A stretch of 64,000 nucleotides of DNA from Diphasiastrum complanatum. Its lineage: Eukaryota; Streptophyta; Lycopodiopsida; Lycopodiales; Lycopodiaceae. Below, in pieces: positions 1 to 9,152 of this stretch. Below the pieces are notes generated by a model. It worked only from the letters and a program-made list of their open reading frames with translations. It was not told where the DNA came from and did no database searches. Both the position numbers and the translations under genes were made by a program. The stretch is taken from positions 41,597,719-41,661,718 of the forward strand of contig CM055095.1 of the NCBI GenBank assembly GCA_029204225.1. Direction: 5' to 3'. The first letter of the stretch is position 1; the number at the start of each line of letters is the position of its first letter.

Positions 1-132
1 ACATACCAGTATAGCTGGCCTGCCCGCACGTCGTGGCGATACGCCATTGCTCATATCGCCATCATGCACCTCCCATGTCGAATACCTGCTTTCCCTGCTC
101 GTTGGTGCGTCATATCGATATCCTACCCTGCA

Positions 133-1842
133 ATGGCCCGTACCAAGCAGATAGCCCACCTTACCACATTTACCCCACCTCCTCGCCCTCCTCTACAAAG
201 GACAGTGAGCACTGGTAGGAAAGTAGGTCAGCCCAGAAGACCATGGTTAAGGGATATCAGGAGACTTCAGAGGACCATGAATCTTCTGATTCCCCGTGCT
301 CCTTTCTACAGGTCTGTGAGACTGGTAACAAGGTCCCTCTCACATGATGTTTGGTGGAACATAACAGCGCTGGAAGCCCTCCCTACTGCCTATGAGGACT
401 TCCAAGTCAAATTCTTTGAGGACTCCACGCTTTGTACAGTGCACGCTAAGAGGGTTACCTTCATGCCTCAGGACATGCATCTTGTCATGAGGCTGAGGAG
501 TGCATACGATCAAGTCTTTAAAAGTGGCTTCACTTCTAGGACACCACCTACAGAGAGAGGTCTTGTTCCTCAACGAAGAAGGAAGCAGACCAAGCCCACC
601 AGGCCTGCCAAGCAAAGGGTGGTACTCAGCGAGTCACCATCCCCCCCTCACATCTCTCATCCTTTGGTTGGACCATCACACCAATCTGCAGTGCTTTCTT
701 CTCCTCCCACCACCCCTAACTATTCAAGTAGTTTCTCTTCCATTCCCTCCATTCCATCCCACAATAACGAGGATATGAACTCGACTGTAGATAAAATAAT
801 ATCGGATCTAGATTTAAGTTTAATAGGTGGATTTTATAAGGATCTTTGTGTAAGATTTCTTGTTGATCCCAAAGATTCATTTTTGGATTTTGAGAGGTAT
901 ATAATTTTTGATGAGTATGTTGCCAAAGAAATTGACAAGCTAGGAGGTCAGTTTTCTTTTTGTCTAAGTTCAATCAATTATATAAATCACATAAATAAAG
1001 ACTTTTGTGATGCCTTGAAGGAGAAGACCTCAGATATATCAGTTCCAATTGTGGAGGCTGGTTTGATGTATTTTGTAAATAGATGTCAATGCGATGATAC
1101 TAAGGACATTGGAGTTGTGCTGTCCTTTTTTGCACACAACCTTCATAGTCCAACTAAGGCGACGAAGTATCTTCTCCATACAAACTCGGAAACCAAAGTC
1201 TTTATTATTCCATACTGCCAAAAGTAAGTGATTACATAGAATATATTCTAGTAATATTTTTAATAGGTATTGTAATTCTTTTAGTTTAACTAATTATCTC
1301 TTGTCTGCAGTAAGCATTGGAGTATGCATATAATCTCCCTTAGGGAAGATTCAGATGGGATCATTAATCCCATCTGTTTAAAGATGAACTCCTTAAAGTG
1401 TACCCATGCTAAAATGGACGTGATGTACAACATAATGTTGCCATTTTTGCCAAGGCCGGATGGGGCCACTATAAATAGCCAACTGGAGATTGTTGATGCA
1501 GAAGTAAGTATTTCTCATCAAGTATTTGATAGGTAATATGATCTGTTTTTTTCAGAGCACAACTAACCTATTATACATTTTGTGATTGAAGTCAGCTCAG
1601 CAAGAGGATGGACATAGCTGTGGATGGTTCTCCATCCGCAATGTACAGGACTTTTTAGAGTGGTACATCATGCAATCCAGGGCTCCAGATGTACGAATGG
1701 TAAATAGACTAGTGAATGGCCTAACTAAGTTATTTTCGATTTGGTTTTTGATAAGTCAATTGACTCGGTTCTTTTGGATTTGCAGCATAAATGTCAAGCA
1801 TTTTCAATGAATGAGATATATGATATATACAGATGTTGGTGA
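133..1842 (+). CDS. Histone H3 (CENH3-like) fused to Ulp1/SENP-type cysteine protease, 4 exons
   Basis: Exons 133-1223, 1311-1503, 1592-1699 and 1786-1842; the three introns (86-88 bp) are GT-AG and every junction keeps frame, giving 482 residues. Residues 1-125 are a divergent histone H3: MARTKQ start, LRDIRRLQ (39-46, alpha-N), LCTVHAKRVTFMPQD (100-114). From residue 51 to 123 the match to H3 is gapless, roughly four in ten identical by eye. NLLIP (50-54) and Trp74/75 recall plant CENH3, but loop 1 is not lengthened. Residues 133-215 are a basic Pro/Ser-rich linker. The rest is a clan CE (C48) protease that would cleave SUMO-like conjugates: His366-Trp367, Asn390 where Asp is usual, Gln432 and Cys438 in QEDGHSCG. 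An in-frame ATG at 64 exists, but 133 gives the canonical H3 start. The histone half is GC-richer than the protease half. Activity and location are unknown; a chromatin-targeted SUMO protease is inference. Confidence 0.8.
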
Positions 1843-2130
1843 ACTTATTATCTCATGCAACACCCAATCCAGCTGTGGAAACGGGAGGCCAATCAAGTCC
1901 ACAACTGACACTAGTGCAGGGTGGAGATAATCCATACTACTTTGAGCTGTAAATAATAGATTAAATAGAGATATACATTTTTGATGTAATGCCCTGTGAA
2001 TAATTATGGGCATATAGAAAGATAGAGACAATGAGAAAAAAGCATCCATTGTTAAATATAGGACACGCATGTACATTCTCAGAAAATGAGAAATATATTG
2101 ATATTTATGAGAGCTTTTACAAATCTTGTA

Positions 2131-3495
2131 TCACGATTGCTCTATTATCTGAACAATTCCGTCCAAATCTTTGCATTTGATTTTCTCTTCATGTCTTTTA
2201 CGTATCTGCACAAACATACATTAATCAGATTATAGTTAGTGATCCGAATATTGACAAAAAGGGTAATGAATATAAATTAATATACAAATTCATGGATTTC
2301 ACATACCAATTTTCCATCCAATATAAAATTGAAATATTCAGGGATATCTTGCTGTAAAAGTGTCAGTTCCGTTCTAATGTAGAATAAGGTCCAATCTTGC
2401 TCAACCTCAATAGTAGTAAGTAAATCCCCATTTGCCATGATATCAATGCCTATACAATCAGTGTGTCCAATGTTGTCTAGATCTTGATCTAATGGGGCCC
2501 AAGTACCATTGTGTTCTTTCCATCTCTGATAATAAAACACCATACTAAGCATTTGCTTTTCTATACTGTATCTAAATGATATGGATGAATGTTTGATTCT
2601 ACAAGAAATATCTACAGTGCATCTTATATCCCAACCTTTGTCCATGAATTTGAATAAAAAATCATCTGAAAGATTTTTGCAAACAAACAATGTGGGAGTT
2701 CGATGCACTTCCGTGTTTGAAAAAGAGCTGACAAACAATGACATTGGAACAAACCAGCTTAAGTGCACATTTCTTGTTCCTATACTAGTTTTGAGTGACT
2801 TTTGTACATCATTATATAGCTTGGAACGAAAGCATTTTATTATATTGTCGTTGACTGCAATCCACCACACGTTATCTTGAAAATTATGTAGAGGTATATA
2901 CTCTAGTTTTTCCATTCCTCCATTTTTGTCTGAAATATACATAGCATCATAAAAAAGTATTTCATAATTTGCAAGTTCTTTTGCCGTTCGTCCTCTATAT
3001 TGCAATTTGCCAATTTCTGAATGGATGACATCCATAATACCAAAAAGAGACGCCACAGGTTCCCATTCATGTATATCTGAAGGACATAGATTTGCAATAC
3101 AAAATCATAATAAGCTCCAATTCATAAATACGATTACGTGTTAAAAATGACAAGCAATCCAAAAAATTAAGATACTTACAATTACACTTTCGAAAATCAT
3201 GTGGATTTACAGCCTCCACATTAAGTTCTGAATGCATATAAACATGTTGAATAAGCACCTCTGAAATGGTTTGTCCTCTTGGAGAAACTTTGAAATCAAT
3301 AATCCACCCTTTCCAATAAGACCTATATGTATACTTGGCCTTTTTCTTTTGGCGAAAAGCCCCTCTCGCCGATGGATGCATCAGTACCCAAGAAGCCTTA
3401 TGATATTCACGAGCAATCCATGTGCCATCGTCTTCTCTCTCATTATAAAAAATTGCAGAGCATATCAAGGATCTCGGTCTCCTTCTCATCGCCAT
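2131..3495 (-). CDS. Unrecognised spliced gene, 3 exons, 386 aa
   Basis: Read on the minus strand, exons are 3495-3180, 3076-2307 and 2205-2131; introns of 103 and 101 bp have donors GTAAGT and GTATGT and acceptors TTCAG and TGCAG, and phases agree. I do not recognise the protein. The N terminus is basic (MAMRRRPRS), followed by a Trp/Tyr-rich segment; the middle is Cys-, Phe- and Trp-rich without a membrane segment or signal peptide that I can see. The C-terminal PEYFNFILDGKLIRKRHEEK loosely recalls a small beta-grasp-like fold, but that is only an impression. It converges on the histone-protease gene; the 288 bp between the two stops hold no gene. An intact frame over three exons argues against an old pseudogene. 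It may be a second cargo gene of a DNA transposon ending near 3832. Confidence 0.6.
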
Positions 3496-3832
3496 AGCTT
3501 AAAGAGTTTACTTTTGAACTCATCAATATGAGAGTCCAGAGTATAATAGGCGCCAAACCTATTTGTGAGTCCCAAGATAATTTTAACTTGAGGTTAACCA
3601 AGTAGTTTAGTCAACCAGTCGTCACGCACGCCAACCAATAGTATGCTTCCAATCTAACGGATTGGAAATTCAAATTTGCCCAAATATGAATTGTGTTTTC
3701 CGGGTCAGGCGAGTTATGTTACATAGAAGCCACTATGTCAAGAACCGTTTGGGCCACATGGACATAAACAGAGAGGAAAAAAAAAAAAACTCGTAACAAA
3801 TGGCCCTTCTAAGTTTGAGAACTCCTATAATG
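3496..3832. mobile_element. Subterminal region and right end of a putative TIR DNA transposon
   Basis: The last ~110 bp (about 3720-3832) resemble the outer part of the MITE copies at 6677, 39193 and 52442: the end reads AACTCCTATAATG here and AACTCCTCTAATG in two of those copies, preceded by a related A-rich tract. Immediately right, at 3833, an LTR begins in mid-sequence, colinear with 6276-6399, as expected if the transposon inserted into that LTR. A matching left end is either a weak inverted copy near 3541 (a short MITE) or lies left of the window, in which case both upstream genes are inside the element. I could not find a convincing target-site duplication. Confidence 0.4.
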
Positions 3833-3956
3833 AGATTTGTTAATAGATTGCAGGATTGCTCTACAGGTGTTCTGTGTGCCATCACAAAGCATGGTCAAGA
3901 TCATTCACACATTTCTTGTGGATCCCCACACGTGTGAACTTGCTGGATTTTTCACA
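3833..3956 (+). repeat. Truncated left LTR of element X
   Basis: Colinear over 124 bp with 6276-6399; ends TTTTTCACA directly before the primer-binding site and carries the CACACGTGTG palindrome at 3927-3936. Confidence 0.85.
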
Positions 3957-3969
3957 TGGTATCAGAGCC
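3957..3969 (+). other. Primer-binding site, initiator-Met tRNA
   Basis: TGGTATCAGAGCC directly follows the LTR end. This is the usual Copia site complementary to the 3' end of initiator methionine tRNA. Confidence 0.85.
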
Positions 3970-4685
3970 ATACCATGCTTTGAATGCTACTAATATTAGG
4001 TGTATGAATTTTTCTATCAATTCAAGCTAGGAAGCTGTTTAGCAGTGTTTTGCTATCTTTTCTTGAACAATTTTTTGGTGCAAGGAAGGTGTTTCTTGCT
4101 TTGCATGTACTATTGATGGTTCCACAAGTTACATTTGGCTATGTCTTGTCTCTTCAAGTTTTATGGTGCATGTGTATGTTCCATCATGCAAAACTTTATG
4201 GAGTTATGGAGCTAATGGAAGGAGTGCACTATATGGAGTCTTGTTCAGCTATAAGCCTAAGGTTGTGTACCTTAGTGTTCTTGAAGATTATTGCTTTGCA
4301 TGTGGTTTCTTGGAAGGAAAGAAGGATGAATATCCTAGTCTCTGGATCATGGTCGGATGCTTATCCACCAAGGAAGGCTACATAACCTTTACACTCTCTA
4401 TCTTGAAGGTGTTTGAGCATGGTGATTTACTTTATTTTGAAGATCTATTTTCTATCTTGGAAGTGGCCAAGAGCACAATGTCTTAAGTGCATCACAAGTC
4501 ACTACTATGGTGAGTAATCAAGTTGTGATGGGGTCTAGGTTTGAGGAGGAGTATCCTCAACATGCATGTCCAAGAAGATCTTCTTTATTGTACAAGGCCT
4601 AGTCCTTGTTGATCTTATTTCATGGAAAAGAAAGGGTAAGTGAAGGTGGTATTCATTCTATTCTACTCATCTATGGTCTCTTTCT

Positions 4686-5231
4686 TTGTTTGATGATGTA
4701 CCTTGCTTAGTTGAGATTTGCTTATCTCAAAGATCAAGTAAGACTGTTCTAGTTTTGAATGAAGTCTTTAGTTTGGAATTAATTCTTGTCATTGGTGACT
4801 TGATTATGTTTCCAAAACATCTAGAAAGCAAGATATTGTATCATCATTTGTATGCTCTTAAATTGAGTAAGAGCAAGTATGAGTTTAGTACTCATAGTTT
4901 GAAAAAAAGAGTTTTTTCATGTTTTGAGGCATTTTGTGAATTTCTTTTGAGAGTAAGTGAAACATCCAATGAGGACACTTACATCCTTAAGAAAGTATTT
5001 AGCCTTAATTTGATCAAGTTTGAGTATGGTTTCAAGATTAGATCCATTTTGGATAGAGTTCATAGTGTTTGGACTAGTGAAGCTAGTGTGCTTAATCTTG
5101 AATATTGGCGCTCAAGGTACAATCTTGATCTATATGATCTTTGTGGTCATTATGGGGCTTGGAGGCCTCGGATTTTTCAGATTTTGGTGCAGCCAACTTC
5201 ATGCATGTGGACTTTGCAATCCCAGGATTGA
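4686..5231 (+). CDS. Pol-less LTR-element protein module of unknown function (element X)
   Basis: Open reading region in the place where pol would normally lie. It contains THSLKK, then FLLRVSETSNEDTY and VFSL, and near its end CGHYGAWRPRI. The same order of motifs occurs in element Y (56.5-58.3 kb), and the RxSE-A/S-S-xxDT core recurs at the C terminus of the gag-only ORF at 42.4-45.5 kb. I recognise no known domain. The shared motifs suggest it was once translated; whether it still is cannot be seen. Confidence 0.5.
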   Translation: MFDDVPCLVEICLSQRSSKTVLVLNEVFSLELILVIGDLIMFPKHLESKILYHHLYALKLSKSKYEFSTHSLKKRVFSCFEAFCEFLLRVSETSNEDTYILKKVFSLNLIKFEYGFKIRSILDRVHSVWTSEASVLNLEYWRSRYNLDLYDLCGHYGAWRPRIFQILVQPTSCMWTLQSQD

Positions 5232-5492
5232 CATCAGACATGTAGGAGGTACATTGGCATAGTGGCAGTGTGGTGGAATATTTTTCAAAGGCATTTGGAA
5301 AAGATTTCTGTCAAAGAGATCTTATCATGGCTACGGTAAGGGTGCTGCTATGATGGATTCTTTGATCATCTTTAATTCAAATCTAAAGCAAAGAATCCAC
5401 ACACAAAAAGTTTCTTCATCAACAATTTGACCAACCTTGGAGGATTTTCAAGTTCAAATGATCAAGCCAAGTTGATAACTTTTTAGGAGGAG

Positions 5493-6399
5493 TGTGAAGA
5501 ATAAAAAGCCATCCAACTTGTCTATAGGGGTTGATGAGAAAAATCATCTTGCTTGCGTAGTTACATATCATTTTCTAGTATGTACAAACTCGAGCTACAT
5601 GACATGCACAATGTCTAGATGGTCATATTCACTTTGTTCCATTGTATATATCAAAGGTATGTGAATTGAGCACATGACCTTGTAGATCTAGGCGAGTTTG
5701 AGTTAAGTAGATCTAGATTTGATGACATGCATAAAACTAGATGACATGCAAAATCAGTTAGTGTGCATGCATGCAACATGCAATCATTGCATGCAACATG
5801 CAAGTTAGTACACATGTTCTACACATGTCCAAGTCATCTAGGAAAGTTACATGCAAGACATGAAAATACTATTTGACACATGCATGTAGTTTTGTAGGTT
5901 CATAGTTGAGAAATTGACATTTGGCAAAGTAGGTAGGAGTTAGGTGCAATTTTAGCATGCAAGTTGTTAGGTGTCAATATGGTAGTAGTTTACACTTGAT
6001 TAGGTGTAGGGAATGCATTGAATGCAAGGAGTACCACGAATTTTGGCTCTCCTATATATGTACATATCATTCTCATTCACATCTGATGATGAATCAAGCT
6101 TTGGTAATGTCATAATGTCAAAATTGGATCTCATGTTATTTTGCTTGTTTTGATATTCTCTCTCTAACTCGAGATTGGTGTCTTCTTCATACATTCTTTT
6201 GCTTATGTATTCTCTCTATTTGTGAGGAATTAGTACTGCTTTGATCTATAGCATTCTAGATTCTGCTCTAGCCTCAGATTTGTTGGTAGATTGCAGGATT
6301 GCTCTACAAGTATTTTGTGTGCCATCACAAAGCATGGTCAAGATCATTCACACATTTCTTGTGGATCCCCACACGTGTGAACTTGCTGGATTTTTCACA
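5493..6399 (+). repeat. Right LTR of element X
   Basis: 907 bp, starting TGTGAAG after a purine tract (TTTTAGGAGGAG) and ending TTTTTCACA. It contains a cluster of CATGCA motifs at about 5600-5962 and the CACACGTGTG palindrome at 6370-6379. Confidence 0.8.
5600..5962 (+). promoter_or_regulatory. Cluster of CATGCA (RY/Sph) motifs in the LTR
   Basis: About eleven CATGCA hexamers within 360 bp, several overlapping or spaced 7-12 bp. CATGCA is the RY element recognised by plant B3-domain seed and embryo regulators (ABI3/FUS3/LEC2 class). That it drives the LTR is inference. Confidence 0.4.
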
Positions 6400-8112
6400 A
6401 AAACCATGATCGATCAAGGACGTGTTGATGCGATGGAACCATGCCCTAGATGATTGTTTCAGACCGTACATAGCTTTATGGAGTTTGCATACCTGGTCTT
6501 CTCGACCATTGAGGATATAGCCTTCTGGTTGTGGATCATATAGATGTTCTCCTTGATAACTTTATTGAGAAATGTTGTTTGTACATCCATTTGGTGTGCC
6601 TCAAGATTTGTTGCAGCAGCATATGAAAGTAGCAGTCGAATAGAGGTGTGCTGACGACTGGACTGAAGGTTTCAAACATTAGAGAAAATTTGAGCACAAA
6701 AGGGGCCTTTCAAGAAGATACCTTTTATTTTTTTTCTCACAAGTTTCTTCCACATGGTCCAATCAAAACACTCAAATTTGAAATCTACGTAACCTTCAAA
6801 TTGATTTTTTTTTCTTTCTAAAAGAACTATAATTTTGCATCGGGGGTGCCCATAAATAAGCCATTTTATTTGTAGTATAGTATGCAACTTAGCAAAAACC
6901 AATGTAACTTTTGAACGACAACTCGGATTGAGATGATTACGGTGCCATTAGAAAGCCCTCGACGAGAGCCAGTTCCAAGCTATGGCGAAGAAGTTATGGC
7001 CAGTCAAAGTTTTGGTCGGTCAACAGTTGTGGTCAACCCGATATCTCTTAACATAGCTTCCTCAACTGTGGTTGGTTCTTGAATGGAACAGTGGGTGAAC
7101 TCTTTAGTGTATCGAACAGGCTGAATTCAAATTCAAGTTGATCTTCTAGTTGAAATTTCTGGCTGTGAAATTCAACTTTGTGTGGCTGAGTCTGCAATTT
7201 CTAAGTTGCAGCTTCTTCTTCTTCTTCTGGATTTGACTGTATTGGGTGACTATAGGAAGAAATATAAATTATCTTCCGAGAAGATTCAGTTGTCGGGGTA
7301 GAAATTGTAGACTACATCTGGTCCTTTCCCTTCAAATCCATATATTGATCTTCTATGAAAGTCACGTCCCTATCAGTGAAAACTTTACAGGTGTCTATAT
7401 TATGTAGTCTATACATTTCATCAAAAGTGCAATAGCCAACAAAAATAGTCTTGAATGAATGCTCATCTAATTTCTTTTTGTTGTCCTTTGGGACATGAGC
7501 ATAAGTAGTGCATCCAAATACTCTCAAATGTTTTAATGAAGGTCTGAATCTTGTCCAAACTTCATGAAGAGTTTTGTTGTCAAGTAAGCCTCTAGTTATA
7601 CATAGGTTCTACACATAAGCTGTTGTTGATACAACATGTTTCCAAAATGATTTGGATAATGAAGCATGAATTATTATGCATTTGGCAGACTCAACTAACG
7701 TCCTAAGAATAGGAAGCAACAAACTATTGCTTGATGTTTTTGGTTGAGTAGTAATCCTTAAATTCATTTGAGATGTACTCGCCGTCGTTGTCACTCCTAA
7801 GAGCTTTGATCTTTTTGCCTATCTGCACCTCAACATTTTCTTTGTATTTCTTGAAAAACTAGAAGGCTTCAGATTTGTGCTTCAAAAAATATACAACAAT
7901 CCTTTTAGAATAGTCATCTATGAATGTAATAAAGAATCTAGCACCAAGCAGTGATGGTTTTTGCATTGGGCCACATATATCTATATGTACAATATTATCC
8001 GATCTTTAGAAATGTATTCTTGATTTGACTTAATCGGTCTTCTTGCTTGCTTTCCTATGATACAACTTTGACAGACATGAGGGTCGACAATTCGATGGTC
8101 TAGATCAAGAAC
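6400..8112 (-). mobile_element. Copia element E, integrase to reverse-transcriptase part (fossil)
   Basis: Minus-strand reading shows Copia integrase (FGCTTYAHVPKDNKKKLDEH, 7527-7312, with further integrase-core sequence up to 8112) and reverse-transcriptase pieces (7110-6400). It is broken many times and interrupted by a MITE at 6677. Its protease/gag part and LTR lie at 12113-13974, separated by Copia F. Confidence 0.65.
6677..7045. mobile_element. MITE copy (CATTAGAG terminal repeat family)
   Basis: Starts CATTAGAG and runs through a stretch matching the other copies (ATTTCAAATTTGAGTG core on one strand, AAAGCCCTCGACGAG near 6953). The right end near 7045 is degenerate. It sits inside the reverse-transcriptase region of Copia E, where some element sequence is missing. 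Confidence 0.55.
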
Positions 8113-9138
8113 TGAAGAATGAAGAAACAACATGTGTCTATTACCCAAGCTCTGCTAGGTTTCAACTCCCAATCTGACGAAAAGACACGAAAGAAAAATG
8201 TTCACGAGCAACACGACACGACACAACATGACATGAAATTGTTCGCGACACGAAACCCTTTGTGTTCAAAAGGACCAGGAAGATCAACCAAGTACTATGA
8301 AGTACAAATCCTTGATCTAATTGCACTTATGGATCTTCTATCCATCTTGTCTCTTGCAAAATTTGAATCCGAGTATGCCTTCAGTAGAAGAGTGTTAGGA
8401 TGTGCCTAATCCACCACTCTTGTAATCCATGATTAGTTATAAATGGTTTAATTTGTCTGATCAGGAATGTTACTCGAAGCAACACGAAAATGTTTGCGAC
8501 AGATATATAATTGGGATGCATCAAACATATATAGATAGACAAAATACAAAAAAAAAAGTCCGCCTGTGAGCGAGACAATTTTGAAAGCAAGATCCATAGA
8601 GATCCAAGAAGTCTGCCAGTAATTGAGACATAGTTCATGGGAGAACATTGTTTCTCTCACGCTAATGCGTTGTGTGGGTCTGTCACACAATGCTCGAAAT
8701 CAAGAGGATCAATAGATGATGTTGTAGCTATTATGCACATATCATTCTAAATTTTGTCCGATCTCGAATAAATTATTGTTTGCTATTGTTTGTGTCCCAA
8801 ATGAATCATTGTCTGCTATTATTCGTGTATCTCATTCACTTGTTTTATCAATTTTGCACACTAGTTCGATCTCGTTGAATGCTGTATTAATCTATAACAT
8901 AGATAAGTAGTGTCTGTCTACATTCAAGAGGATTGTAGGAATGATATAACAGGCAGTGACCAGCAATCATATTCGAACTCCATCCAATTGATTTCGTTCG
9001 TGACTGTTTTTGCTTCGCATTTCATTTCGTTTCGCTTCGTGATTATTTCGCTTCAGCAATATCAGAGATCGTTTAAGTTCTGCTTTGTTTAGTTTCGTTT
9101 CGTTATAGAGCTTGATTGATTGCCCAATTTTTCCATCA
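8113..9138 (+). repeat. Left LTR of Copia F
   Basis: Starts TGAAGAATG and ends TTCCATCA, one base before the primer-binding site. The second LTR is missing, so the start is judged from the TG dinucleotide and the end of Copia E. Confidence 0.5.
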
Positions 9139-9139
9139 G

Positions 9140-9152
9140 TGGTATCAGAGCC
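9140..9152 (+). other. Primer-binding site of Copia F
   Basis: TGGTATCAGAGCC, initiator-Met tRNA type. Confidence 0.8.

Larger units (their letters stand above)
3833..6399 (+). mobile_element. Non-autonomous LTR retroelement X (Copia-type primer site)
   Basis: Fossil element: truncated left LTR (3833-3956), primer-binding site at 3957, internal region 3957-5492 without recognisable protease, integrase or reverse transcriptase, purine-rich tract at 5481-5492, and a full right LTR (5493-6399, TGTGAAG to TTTCACA). The 124 bp of LTR that can be compared differ at about five positions (around 4%), so the insertion is not recent. Internal open reading at 4686-5231 shares a module with the pol-less elements at 41.7-47.3 and 54.2-59.4 kb. 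It is broken and lost its left LTR to whatever lies left of 3833. Confidence 0.75.

Noticed and set aside
133-507. A bona fide CENH3 gene
   Set aside because: CENH3-like residues are present, but loop 1 has H3 length, helix 2 contains proline and the protein continues into a protease, so a working centromeric histone is not supported.
340-615. Minus-strand reading opposite the histone domain
   Set aside because: Antisense shadow of the well-supported histone exon.
8700-9140. Host promoter or UTR with GTTTCGTTTCG repeats
   Set aside because: It lies inside the LTR of Copia F, directly before its primer-binding site.
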